Shown here: positions 7,879-14,902 of the stretch, piece by piece
Layout of the letters: every line of letters begins with the position of its first letter
Numbering within the stretch: the stretch's first letter is position 1
Virus record (IMG/VR): IMGVR_UViG_3300023181_000032
Location: 1 to 58,860 of that record
Direction: 5' to 3' (one strand)
DNA from: a virus
DNA length: 58,860 nt
Notes under the pieces: generated by a model
The model's input: only the letters and a program-made list of their open reading frames with translations
Told to the model about the DNA's origin: nothing
Databases searched by the model: none
Translations under genes and position numbers: made by a program

Positions 7879-7978
7879 ATCGGGGTGTGATCTGCGAGGG
7901 CCGCCTACCGCCTTACCCAATCTCTCGGCATCTCCCGGCTACGGGCTTAGCGCTTCATGGGGTACAGATCACACTCCG
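7879..7978. repeat. Long inverted repeat (potential RNA stem)
   Basis: ATCGGGGTGTGATCTG at 7879-7894 pairs with CAGATCACACTCCGAT at 7963-7978 with one mismatch. The 68-base interior has further GC-rich pairing potential. It could be a structured part of the leftward leader transcript or a two-fold protein site. Confidence 0.5.
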
Positions 7979-8190
7979 ATACAGCCTCTTTCGAGGTGTT
8001 CGGGCTTGCTTTTTGGCACACCGCAAGCAGGTGTCTTGACTCCCCGCTCTAACAGGGCTGCCATTCCTTGCTGCCGATACCCGGCAAGGCTGGTTTCGGA
8101 TATGCCGGTCAGCGCTAGAACACTGACTTCACAGATCGGCTCTGCGCATTGATGCAGGTGGGCGGTTATAGGCCGCGTTTTCGTCCGCAT
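7969..8190 (-). CDS. Doubtful 73-residue frame
   Basis: An ATG at 8188-8190 opens a frame starting MRTKTRPITAHLHQCAEP, which continues through the inverted repeat. It contains three cysteines and a fairly ordinary composition. It lacks a clear ribosome-binding site, and it overlaps a structured region. It may be a gene remnant. Listed only so that the position is not lost. Confidence 0.25.
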   Translation of the reverse strand: MRTKTRPITAHLHQCAEPICEVSVLALTGISETSLAGYRQQGMAALLERGVKTPACGVPKSKPEHLERGCIGV

Positions 8191-8285
8191 AGGTTCTGCG
8201 TCTTCACCATCTATTGGCACCGGAGGCAAGCCCTACCCGGAATCAAGACGCAGACCGATGGGCACTCTTGCGAATGCCGAATGGC

Positions 8286-8483
8286 TCAAGAAGCCTTCTT
8301 TTCAGCCATTTCAATCGCTGCCACTTGCTGCTCTCCAAGCTTTTCGATCAGCACCTTCCGAGCCTCGACCGAAAGACTCCATGATGCGTAATACAAGCCC
8401 TCATCGATGCTTCCGTCGTATTCCATGGTGTTGTTCACGTCCCACAATTTGAGCTTGATACGATTCGTTGGTCGCTTGGCCAT
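8286..8483 (-). CDS. Small hypothetical protein
   Basis: 65 residues from the second ATG (8481-8483), which lies 8 bases after GGAG; the first ATG is too close to it. The product (MAKRPTNRIKLKLWDVNN) has a basic N-terminus and a helical C-terminus ending in KKAS. It is an early left-operon gene ahead of the terminator at 7612. No family recognised. Confidence 0.6.
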   Translation of the reverse strand: MAKRPTNRIKLKLWDVNNTMEYDGSIDEGLYYASWSLSVEARKVLIEKLGEQQVAAIEMAEKKAS

Positions 8484-8559
8484 CGTCATTTCTCCATATG
8501 CTTAATACTGATCCCCGTCAGCGTTAACCCGCTTAAGGGGCATCGGGGTGAGGGTTAAA

Positions 8560-8823
8560 TCAGTCGAGTCCGGTTTCCGATGGTGCCGCCCGGACCAGTT
8601 GAGCCATGTGCTCGAACGTACTGGCAAGGTCTTCGCGGCGCGATTCGGACTTCGGAAGCCAGAACGTCACGGCGCTGCGATCATCATCTTGTGGCGGGTG
8701 ATGCAGGCGCTCACTGCTGTGCAGGATCATTTGCACTGCGCTGTAGGTGAGACCGGTATTCGATACTTTCTGGATCTCGACCACTTCGCTGGTGAGCTCC
8801 TGGCTGTACACGTTGATGCGCAT
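8560..8823 (-). CDS. Small early left-operon protein
   Basis: 87 residues starting MRINVYSQELTSEVV, with CGGAGGA well placed upstream. Residues 1-60 alternate hydrophobic and polar, as in a beta-rich domain, and the C-terminus is helical. It is the first well-supported gene of the left operon, the position of N in lambda. However, it lacks the arginine-rich RNA-binding N-terminus of N-type antiterminators, so I do not assign that function. Confidence 0.72.
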   Translation of the reverse strand: MRINVYSQELTSEVVEIQKVSNTGLTYSAVQMILHSSERLHHPPQDDDRSAVTFWLPKSESRREDLASTFEHMAQLVRAAPSETGLD

Positions 8824-8824
8824 T

Positions 8825-8893
8825 TCAGTTCCTCCGTGTTGTTTCCAAAACGCCCGGTCGCCCAGGCGCTTCAGAAATCGTGCGGTCTTTCAT
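8825..8893 (-). CDS. Possible 22-residue leader peptide
   Basis: ATG at 8891-8893 with GGAG two bases away. The frame ends at a TGA one base before the ATG of the 8560-8823 gene, so it spans that gene's ribosome site. Such a layout would let its translation control the next gene. It is too short to judge by composition. Confidence 0.25.
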   Translation of the reverse strand: MKDRTISEAPGRPGVLETTRRN

Positions 8894-9146
8894 GGCTCCG
8901 TTAACCACGGTGGCCTTGGTTGAACATCCGAGTAATCCTCGGTAGTTCGATCTCCACCACGCTAATTGCGAGTCATCTCTCACCGGCGTCAGCACATTTC
9001 GTGTCCGATGCTCTGCCGGTTTGTCTGCGTGGCTTCGCGTGACCTCATATGGAGTTCACGGCCAGTTCCAGAGCTGGCATGGGCCGACTGTTTATTGCTC
9101 GCATTTACCTGTGAAGGGGTAGTCGGTCGCGAGGATCTTGGCGGGG
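8894..9146 (-). other. Untranslated leader of the left operon
   Basis: About 250 bases between the nut-like site and the first left genes. On the leftward strand there are only very short frames (19 codons or fewer), none with a convincing ribosome site. No repeat or terminator was found. Confidence 0.45.
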
Positions 9147-9176
9147 GTAAAGAGCGGGCGGGACCTTTTTGTCCCT
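9147..9176 (-). promoter_or_regulatory. nut-like antitermination site of the left transcript
   Basis: Read leftward, the early transcript contains a hairpin GGGAC-AAAAAG-GTCCC (9176-9161) and then CGCTCTTTAC (9156-9147), which closely matches the boxA consensus bound by NusB/S10. In lambda boxA precedes boxB; here the hairpin comes first. The site lies within about 55 bases of the predicted promoter start. It suggests processive antitermination of the long left operon, which meets a terminator at 7612. No N-like protein was identified. Confidence 0.5.
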
Positions 9177-9206
9177 GCCGGAGCGGTTAATCGCTCCGAT
9201 GGGTGA

Positions 9207-9246
9207 ACAGTACGTTATGTATTATTCGTGGTCAATACGAAATGTA
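9207..9246 (-). promoter_or_regulatory. Left early promoter with two repressor operators (PL/OL)
   Basis: On the leftward strand TTGACC (9235-9230) and TACTGT (9212-9207) are 17 bp apart. Two operators of the form TAC-N5-GTA lie at 9211-9221 and 9236-9246. One covers the spacer and the edge of the -10 box, and the other abuts the -35 box. The same operator form occurs three times between cI and cro, so both promoters are probably under CI and Cro. Confidence 0.72.
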
Positions 9247-9382
9247 GTATTTATTTTCGCACGGACGAAAAAGTCCGAGCCTGCCGGGTTGGTATGGTGG
9301 TGCGGATCGGGGTTGCTTTGTCTTACATCAGCTTTCGCTGTTCGCTCAGGGAGAGCAGAAGGGGCAGGGTGCGGCAGATATG

Positions 9383-9406
9383 AAAAGCCCGGCGCAGTGG
9401 CCGGGC
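9383..9406 (-). terminator. Terminator of the repressor gene
   Basis: On the leftward strand GCCCGGC and GCCGGGC flank a six-base loop and are followed by TTTT. It lies 18 bases downstream of the repressor stop codon and would end the lysogenic transcript before the left promoter region. Confidence 0.8.
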
Positions 9407-9423
9407 TCTATGTTAGCGATTCG

Positions 9424-10170
9424 TCACGCCCTGGGCGCGCGCCTCACTGTGGACCACCAAAAGACTCGACCAAGCATAATGACCTCATCGCGATACTGTT
9501 CGGCCGTCATCAGCTCGTCTGGAAACTCGTCTGAGTTCTCGCTGCGAATCCTCACAGCCCCCGCGGGCATCCGATGAAGGTACTTCACCCTGAGCATGCC
9601 GCCATGGTTGAAGGCATATATCTCACCATCAATGATCGACGTGCTTGCCCTGTCGAACCCTATGGAGGCGCCATCAAGGATAAGTCGTTCCATGCTCTTG
9701 CCGTTTAGCCGGGCACATGCAGCGCTCTTACAGTCCACTCCAGCAGCTTTAAGGGTTGAACTGCTGAACCGCAATTTTCGGTCAGCGACTTCCACTACTT
9801 CTGTCATTCCATTACCACCAGCGAACTCCACTTCGTCGTAGTAAGGGACTTCACAGTCGTCCTCGTCAAGCGGATCGCCCTCATCCCATACAGATAGGTC
9901 GCCGATAAGTTCCGCGTTTGAGTCTCTATTGCGTGATGGCTTTTCGGCAGCCGGGAACGGATAGGCCACGCCCAAGGGCGGCAAGCCTACCTCGTCAAGG
10001 ATTCTGGAGATCATTTCAAGAGTCGGCTCGCGGCGCTCGTTCAACCAGTGCCCAATCGCGCCCTGAGTCACGCCCAGGCGTTCGGCCAGCTTGTCCTGAG
10101 TGAGCCCCGTTTCTTTCATCCTGGCCTTTGCCAGCTCGTTCCATTTTTTCATGCTGTAGATATTACGCAT
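9424..10170 (-). CDS. CI-type prophage repressor (HTH plus S24 peptidase)
   Basis: 248 residues from the ATG at 10168-10170; an ATG six codons later is possible. The N-terminus is a classic XRE helix-turn-helix (LTQDKLAERLGVTQGAIGHWL). An acidic linker contains an Ala-Gly pair (EFAGGNG) where RecA-stimulated self-cleavage would occur. The C-terminal S24 domain has the Ser of GKSMER and the Lys of LRVKYLH as the catalytic pair. It maintains lysogeny by binding the TAC-N5-GTA operators. One operator overlaps its own start codon, so it probably controls its own level. It faces cro across about 90 bp, as in lambda. Confidence 0.93.
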   Translation of the reverse strand: MRNIYSMKKWNELAKARMKETGLTQDKLAERLGVTQGAIGHWLNERREPTLEMISRILDEVGLPPLGVAYPFPAAEKPSRNRDSNAELIGDLSVWDEGDPLDEDDCEVPYYDEVEFAGGNGMTEVVEVADRKLRFSSSTLKAAGVDCKSAACARLNGKSMERLILDGASIGFDRASTSIIDGEIYAFNHGGMLRVKYLHRMPAGAVRIRSENSDEFPDELMTAEQYRDEVIMLGRVFWWSTVRRAPRA

Positions 10171-10237
10171 TGTATTATCCCGCTCAAGATACATAGCGTA
10201 TTGGTGGCTTGCGCTATACCAGTACAAAACGTATTAT
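10164..10237 (+). promoter_or_regulatory. Right early promoter with three operators (PR/OR)
   Basis: TTGCGC (10209-10214) and TATTAT (10232-10237) are 17 bp apart and drive cro. Operators TAC-N5-GTA lie at 10164-10174, 10190-10200 and 10223-10233. The third lies between -35 and -10 and touches the -10 box, so its occupation should block PR. The first covers the repressor start. The flanks are A/T-rich, extending the two-fold symmetry. The spacing between sites is about 26 and 33 bp. Confidence 0.75.
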
Positions 10238-10261
10238 CCGGTTAAGAGAACGGAGAACCCC

Positions 10262-10489
10262 ATGTCAAATATGAAAGCAGTCCGCGAAAAAGCAGGCATC
10301 ACGCAGACGGTTTTGGCCAAAACGGTTGGGCTCACTCAGGGCGCAATCGCCCACTACGAAGCTGATCGGCGCAAGCCGGGCCTAGATGAGTGCCGCCGAA
10401 TCGTTGCCGCCTTAAACCTGTTCGGTGCCTCGGTGACGCTTGATGACGTGTTCCCGCCCGCCAAATTTCAAATCCTTTCTGCCGCTTAA
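10262..10489 (+). CDS. Cro-type repressor
   Basis: 75 residues, almost all one XRE helix-turn-helix (ITQTVLAKTVGLTQGAIAHYE). GGAG precedes the ATG. It is divergent from the CI-type gene and shares the recognition-helix core GLTQGAI/GVTQGAI with it, which explains binding to the same TAC-N5-GTA sites. Its expected role is to shut off the repressor and tune early transcription during lytic growth. Confidence 0.9.
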   Translation: MSNMKAVREKAGITQTVLAKTVGLTQGAIAHYEADRRKPGLDECRRIVAALNLFGASVTLDDVFPPAKFQILSAA

Positions 10490-10518
10490 ACAATTCCAAC
10501 CACAGAGGAGCAACACCG

Positions 10519-10731
10519 ATGAACGACGAGCCACGCACCCCTGAAGAGCCGCGCCCCAACCGCAAGAACATCAACCAGATCAAGGTCCGTCTTGATGACG
10601 AATTCGAAGACCTGCTGACCTGCGCCGCGAAGATCCATGGAACCAGCAAATCGGCCTATGCCCGCGAAGTCCTCAAGTCATGGCTTGTCGATGTTGTTGC
10701 TAATTCTAAGGCAGATAGCCGAGTGGCCTAA
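10519..10731 (+). CDS. Ribbon-helix-helix DNA-binding protein
   Basis: 70 residues. After a proline-rich N-terminus comes a beta strand (INQIKVRLDDEFEDLL) and two helices (AAKIHGTSKSAYAREVLKSWL), the pattern of Arc/MetJ-type regulators. It occupies the place of cII in lambda but is not CII-like by sequence. GAGGAG stands upstream. Targets are unknown. The tandem 11-bp repeats just downstream are one candidate site. Confidence 0.72.
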   Translation: MNDEPRTPEEPRPNRKNINQIKVRLDDEFEDLLTCAAKIHGTSKSAYAREVLKSWLVDVVANSKADSRVA

Positions 10732-10742
10732 GCACTTCAGTA

Positions 10743-10786
10743 GGGCCCGCGTAGGGACCCGCGAGGGACCTCACAGCGACCCGCAG
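10743..10786. repeat. Four degenerate 11-bp direct repeats
   Basis: GGGCCCGCGTA, GGGACCCGCGA, GGGACCTCACA and GCGACCCGCAG follow without gaps. An 11-bp period places every copy on nearly the same DNA face. The block lies between two small genes downstream of the RHH gene and could be its operator array or a chance low-complexity tract. Confidence 0.5.
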
Positions 10787-10800
10787 TTAGAGGAGGGCCT

Positions 10801-11004
10801 ATGCCTGAGAAAGACGAAGGCATGGATCTCGGAGAGTTGATCGACGCTGAGGATTTGACAGTTCTGGAGGAGGAGGCAAAGCGCAGGGGTTTGACCCTGG
10901 CTGAGACCGCCAAGATCGGGATGCAACGAAAACTCACGGAGCGAACCAGGCCGAAATCCATGAGCGGGACGATTCAAGCGTTCCGCCGAAGATTTGAAAA
11001 TTGA
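10801..11004 (+). CDS. Small hypothetical protein
   Basis: 67 residues. The N-terminal half is acidic (KDEGMDLGELIDAEDL) and the C-terminal half basic. AGAGGAGG is upstream. The segment RGLTLAETAKIGMQRKL is helical. It may be a small regulator, but no motif is decisive. It ends just before a terminator. Confidence 0.6.
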   Translation: MPEKDEGMDLGELIDAEDLTVLEEEAKRRGLTLAETAKIGMQRKLTERTRPKSMSGTIQAFRRRFEN

Positions 11005-11024
11005 TCTGCCAAATTCCACCCACA

Positions 11025-11053
11025 AAAAAGCCGACGGTCAGGTCGGCGTTTTC
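11025..11053 (+). terminator. Rightward early terminator (tR1-like)
   Basis: GCCGAC and GTCGGC flank a six-base loop, with A6 before and GTTTT after. The A and T runs make it usable in both directions. It separates the small regulatory genes behind PR from the replication genes, the position of tR1 in lambda, so readthrough or antitermination would be needed for replication genes. Confidence 0.75.
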
Positions 11054-11078
11054 GATACAGCACAAAGTGAGAGAGATC

Positions 11079-11309
11079 ATGCCAGATCAAGCGTTGTTCA
11101 TCAATACCCCAAGTCACCAACCACTGATTCAGCCGGTCGCCGGTCCTTGGCCGGTGTACTCCACATTCAAGACCCTTCCGGAACAGGACCGCTGGTTCAT
11201 GTACGAGACGGCCAAAGCGCACCGCCGTCTTCTTGAAGCCAAGGGCTTCGAAATGTCCGAAGGCTACGACGACTTCATCAAGCGTGTCACCGATGAGCTG
11301 GAGATCTAA
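11079..11309 (+). CDS. Small hypothetical protein
   Basis: 76 residues from the ATG at 11079, which follows GAGAGA. The earlier in-frame start lies upstream of the terminator and is unlikely. The product starts MPDQALFINTPSHQPL and has helices in its C-terminal half (TLPEQDRWFMYETAKAH). No family recognised. It leads the replication operon. Confidence 0.62.
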   Translation: MPDQALFINTPSHQPLIQPVAGPWPVYSTFKTLPEQDRWFMYETAKAHRRLLEAKGFEMSEGYDDFIKRVTDELEI

Positions 11310-11312
11310 TTC

Positions 11313-11882
11313 ATGCATTACTTCAAACGCAACATCGGTGATTACCACAAGAAGGCAGGTCGCTTGTCGATGGTTGAGCACGGTGCGTACACGCTTCTTC
11401 TCGATGCGTGCTACGACCGTGAACGCTTCCCTACAGAGCAGGAAGCAATCGACTGGTGCTGGGCACGTTTACCCGAAGAAATAACGGCGGTGACGTTCGT
11501 TCTGAGCAAATTCTTTGAAGTTGTTGATGGTCGTTACGTCCAGGCACGCATTCAGGACGAAATCAGCGCTTATCACGCCGCGAAGAAAGCTCACTGGGCT
11601 GCCGCTCTTTCCAATTCTCAGCGTTGCGCCATACAAGCTTCTCGGAACGCAACAAAGATCAATGCCACGCCATGCTGGCTTACACGGGCTCAGCGTGAAG
11701 ACATCTCTGCAATTTACGCAACGGCCGCAATTGAATCTGCACGGACAGGTATTCCGCACGAGGTGGACCACATAGTCCCGCTGCGAGGAAAGACAGTTTG
11801 CGGCCTTCATGTCGCATGGAATCTCCGCGTTATTCCTGCTTTTGAAAATAGGGCTAAGAGCAATTCGGAGGTTTACGTATGA
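11313..11882 (+). CDS. YdaU-type (DUF1376) domain fused to an HNH endonuclease
   Basis: 189 residues. Residues 1-90 match the N-terminus of YdaU/DUF1376 replication proteins (MHYFKRNIGDYHKKAGRLS and a winged-helix-like core). Residues of about 125-185 look instead like an HNH nuclease: an HEVDHIVPLRG motif, then GLHVAWNLRVIP and N-x-x-K. The linker and C-terminal helicase-contact region normally following DUF1376 are missing. The next gene is a complete YdaU-like protein. This suggests that a homing-type HNH gene replaced the C-terminal half of a duplicated YdaU gene. Whether the hybrid acts in replication, cleaves DNA, or both cannot be told. Confidence 0.75.
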   Translation: MHYFKRNIGDYHKKAGRLSMVEHGAYTLLLDACYDRERFPTEQEAIDWCWARLPEEITAVTFVLSKFFEVVDGRYVQARIQDEISAYHAAKKAHWAAALSNSQRCAIQASRNATKINATPCWLTRAQREDISAIYATAAIESARTGIPHEVDHIVPLRGKTVCGLHVAWNLRVIPAFENRAKSNSEVYV

Positions 11883-12763
11883 ACTTTTTTCCATTCCATC
11901 CGGGTGATTACATGCTGCGCACGGCTCACCTGGAACCCATTGAAGACCTCGCCTACCGTCGCCTCATTGACCTGTACTACGTCAACGAATCGCCGCTTAT
12001 TGGTACTGCCGACGAGCTGGCACGTGTTATCCGACTGCGCACCAGCAGCGCCCAAGTCGAATCAGTCCTGCAAGAGTTCTTTACGGAAAGCCAGGGCGCA
12101 TGGACTCACAGCCACTGCGACGAAGTGATCGAGCAGTACCGCGCTAAGGCCAAGCAGGCGGCGGAAAATGGCAAGCTCGGCGGACGCCCAAAGAAAGCTA
12201 GCGGCAACCAAGGGGAAACCAAAGGCAAACCGGAGACTAACCCAGAAGAAACCAAGCCGGTTAATTCTGCTATCCCAGACGAAACCGGATCGCAAGCTAA
12301 CCAAGAACCACTAACCATTAACCAAGTAAATCAAGATCAAAAGATTTGCGCCGCTGACGCTCAGGCGCCGCAGGATTTGCTGGGTGAAGAAGTTCTCCAA
12401 GTCACCACAACCCCTGATCAACCCAAAGCAGCCAAGGGCACCAGATTGGCAGCTGACTGGACGCTTCCTCAGGAATGGCTCGACTGGGCGGTGACGGACC
12501 GGCCAGAGATCGGAGAATCCCTGCTGCGCCGCGAAGCTGAGAAGTTCCGGGACCACTGGCATGCAACCACCGGCACCAAAGCCTGCAAGGCGAACTGGTT
12601 GGCCACTTGGCGCAACTGGGTGCGCAATGCCAATGCCCCGCGCAATGTTCACGCATTCCCGTCGAAGTCCAATTTCACGAACCTCCCGCAAGTGAACGCC
12701 GATGAAATCCGTGCGCGCACCGAAGAGAACAAGCGTTTGGGGGTTCGTCGTGCAAATTTCTAA
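11879..12763 (+). CDS. YdaU-like replication protein (DUF1376)
   Basis: 294 residues. The N-terminus (FHPGDYMLRTAHLEPIEDLAYRRLIDLYY) is the DUF1376 domain. A long polar linker (about 95-195, rich in N, Q, T, E) follows. The C-terminal domain of about 75 residues (WTLPQEWLDWA to WRNWVRN) resembles that of phage O/DnaT-like initiators. Together with the DnaC-like and DnaB genes downstream it should form the origin-binding and helicase-loading set. It overlaps the HNH fusion by 4 bases and the loader by 14. Confidence 0.82.
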   Translation: MNFFPFHPGDYMLRTAHLEPIEDLAYRRLIDLYYVNESPLIGTADELARVIRLRTSSAQVESVLQEFFTESQGAWTHSHCDEVIEQYRAKAKQAAENGKLGGRPKKASGNQGETKGKPETNPEETKPVNSAIPDETGSQANQEPLTINQVNQDQKICAADAQAPQDLLGEEVLQVTTTPDQPKAAKGTRLAADWTLPQEWLDWAVTDRPEIGESLLRREAEKFRDHWHATTGTKACKANWLATWRNWVRNANAPRNVHAFPSKSNFTNLPQVNADEIRARTEENKRLGVRRANF

Positions 12764-13547
12764 ATTCGGCGCACAGCCGAGAATCAAGGCTCGGCAGGAC
12801 AACTGCGAGCAACACGGACCGTTTGACCGGAAGCTGGTCGAGGCATTCGACGGCGAGAACCGGGTGTTCGGTTGCCCGAACTGCCAGTGGGAGGCGGTGA
12901 ACACAGCCCCTACCGACTCCGAGGCGCACGCAGCAGCGGTCGAGCTCAAGCGTTGGGATTCGCTCAATGACCAGCTGTTCGCCACCGGTGTAGCGCTGCG
13001 GTTCCGCAGCTGCTCGCTGAAAAACTACATCGCCACCGAGTCGGCGCAGATCCAGGCTCTGAACTCCGCTAAGGCATACGTCGACCAGTTCGAAGAGTGC
13101 GTGGACGCCGGGCGCTGCCTGCTGATGCTCGGCAACTTCGGCAACGGAAAGACCCATCTGGGCTGCGCGATTTTGAAAGAGGTCGTCACCCGGTATTCGG
13201 TGTCTGCTCTGTACGCGCCCGCACCGGACATCATCGCCGCACTAAAAGCCAGCTTTGCGAAAGGATCGGCGGATACCGAACAGGGCATTTTGAACGAGCT
13301 ATGCGCAGTGGACCTGCTGCTGATCGATGAGTTAGGTGCGCAGAGCGGGACTGAATTCGAGCGTCACTCGCTGCACACCATCATCGACAAGCGCTATCGC
13401 AGCATGTTGCCAACCATCATCACGTCGAACCTGCCGTCGTCAGAACTGGCTGCCTACATCGGCGACCGGGCGCTGGATCGTCTCCGGGAGAATGGCGGTG
13501 AAGCCATCGCCTTTACGTGGTCGTCGCATCGCGGGGGTGAAGTATGA
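12750..13547 (+). CDS. DnaC-like helicase loader (AAA+ ATPase)
   Basis: 265 residues from the GTG at 12750, with GGGGG upstream; it overlaps the end of the YdaU-like gene. Cysteines and histidine near residues 19, 22, 42 and 45 suggest an N-terminal zinc site. Walker A GNFGNGKT is near residues 128-135 and Walker B LLLIDELG about 60 residues later. A sensor-1-like TIITSNL and an arginine-finger region (DRALDRLREN) follow. These are the DnaC/DnaA-type AAA+ features. It should load the phage helicase encoded just downstream, with which it overlaps by 4 bases. Confidence 0.9.
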   Translation: MQISKFGAQPRIKARQDNCEQHGPFDRKLVEAFDGENRVFGCPNCQWEAVNTAPTDSEAHAAAVELKRWDSLNDQLFATGVALRFRSCSLKNYIATESAQIQALNSAKAYVDQFEECVDAGRCLLMLGNFGNGKTHLGCAILKEVVTRYSVSALYAPAPDIIAALKASFAKGSADTEQGILNELCAVDLLLIDELGAQSGTEFERHSLHTIIDKRYRSMLPTIITSNLPSSELAAYIGDRALDRLRENGGEAIAFTWSSHRGGEV

Positions 13548-14902
13548 GTCGCGATCTGTTCAACATCGAGGCAGAGCACGGGCTTCTTGGCGCAATCCTG
13601 CTGGACCAATCGTTGTTCGATGAGATCGTGGCGAAGGTCGCCATTGCGGACTTTTACGACGAAGACAACGCAGTTCTATTTCAGGCGATGGTTGCTTGTC
13701 AGGCCGCAGGCGACCCAATCGACGCTGTAACCGTGAGCATGTACCAGCAGGAATTGCCGTACTCCGGCAGTACCTTGGCGTTTGCAGCCAACATCGCGCG
13801 CAACGTCCCCAGTTCGGCCAACTGGAAGACCTATGCGCGGGTTGTCAGTGAGCGAGCCGTGCTGCGTCGTCTCGTAGATGCGGCGGCAGCCGTAACCGAG
13901 ATGGCCAGCGAAGACGCGCCACTGTCGGATGTCATCGCCCGCGCTCAGCAGGCAATGGCTGACTTGCGCAACCTTGATGATGGCGAGCCTGACTACAAGC
14001 GCCTTGACGAGGTCGTTTTGAAGAACCTCGACGTGATTGATGACAAGGTAAATCTACGGGTTCTCGCCGGTGTTCAGACTGGACTGGTCGATCTGGACAA
14101 GATGATCAAGTGCTTGAAGCCCAAGACGGTCACCGTCGTTGGGGGGCTGCCGGGCAGTGGCAAAACCACGCTGGGCATGCAGATTTGCCAGCACAACGCG
14201 CTCAATGGGTACGGCACCGCCCTGGTGTTCAGTCTCGAAATGCCAGAGGAAGAACTTGGCAATCGAATGCTGGCCTCGGTCGGTGCAATCGACTTTGGAC
14301 GGATCGATATTGGCACAACGATGGAGGATGACGATTGGTCGAAAATGACCGCCGCCGTTGCAAAAATAAAGGGCAAGCCCCTGTTCGTGTCTGACAAGTC
14401 CGGTCTGACGCTCTCCCGCATCCGCAGCATTGCCCGCATGGTCCAGAAGAATCATGGCCTTGGCATTCTCGCCATCGACTATATCGGACTGATCAAGTCC
14501 GAGGAGAAGTCGCAGAACCGCACAGCCGAGCTGGCCAAGATTTCCACCGGCATCGTCAATCTGGCCAAGGAGCTGAATGTTCCTATCGTCCTGCTCGCCC
14601 AGCTCAACCGCGAATCCACAAAGCGTCCAGGCAAAAAGCCACTCGCCAGCGACCTGAAAGACTGCGGTCAGATTGAGGCTGACGCCCACATGATCCTCCT
14701 CGTTCACCGCGATTCCGAAACGGAAGAGGGGCAGAACGGCGTCACCGAAATTCTGATGCCCAAGTGCAGGCATGCCCAGGTAGGCAGTTGCCTCGTCCAG
14801 CAGCAAGGCAAATTCCTCAGGTTCGTCAACTTCGCCGGGGCTCGCGACGTCAGCCAGGAAGAAGTCGAAATGGGCCGCAACTTCGGAAAGGAGCGTTTCT
14901 GA
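13544..14902 (+). CDS. Replicative DNA helicase, DnaB family
   Basis: 452 residues. The N-terminal domain (about 5-100: AEHGLLGAILLD, FYDEDNAVLF) and the RecA-like C-terminal domain are both present. Walker A GGLPGSGKTT is near residue 200, followed by LVFSLEMP, LAIDYIGLI and LAQLNRE, the characteristic DnaB motifs in order. It is a full-length replicative helicase, so the phage brings its own rather than using the host enzyme. Confidence 0.96.
   Translation: MSRDLFNIEAEHGLLGAILLDQSLFDEIVAKVAIADFYDEDNAVLFQAMVACQAAGDPIDAVTVSMYQQELPYSGSTLAFAANIARNVPSSANWKTYARVVSERAVLRRLVDAAAAVTEMASEDAPLSDVIARAQQAMADLRNLDDGEPDYKRLDEVVLKNLDVIDDKVNLRVLAGVQTGLVDLDKMIKCLKPKTVTVVGGLPGSGKTTLGMQICQHNALNGYGTALVFSLEMPEEELGNRMLASVGAIDFGRIDIGTTMEDDDWSKMTAAVAKIKGKPLFVSDKSGLTLSRIRSIARMVQKNHGLGILAIDYIGLIKSEEKSQNRTAELAKISTGIVNLAKELNVPIVLLAQLNRESTKRPGKKPLASDLKDCGQIEADAHMILLVHRDSETEEGQNGVTEILMPKCRHAQVGSCLVQQQGKFLRFVNFAGARDVSQEEVEMGRNFGKERF

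Larger units (their letters stand above)
7634..8285 (-). other. 652-bp stretch without a convincing gene
   Basis: No open frame here has both a ribosome site and protein-like composition. A 16-base inverted repeat (7879-7894 with 7963-7978, 15 of 16 complementary) encloses 68 bases. GCGCTTCAT occurs twice near its arms. A leftward terminator closes the block. A structured leader RNA or degraded gene remnant fits better than a coding region. One weak leftward frame is listed separately. Confidence 0.5.

Noticed and set aside
7850-8152. Rightward 100-codon frame in the non-coding block
   Set aside because: No ribosome site, unusual composition (S, P, L, C-rich), and it lies opposite the operon across the inverted repeat.
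8560-8823. Assignment as N-type antiterminator
   Set aside because: First well-supported gene of the left operon, but no arginine-rich RNA-binding N-terminus.
8966-9190. Rightward frame near the left promoter
   Set aside because: It runs against the left operon over the nut-like site and has C/W-rich, non-protein-like composition.
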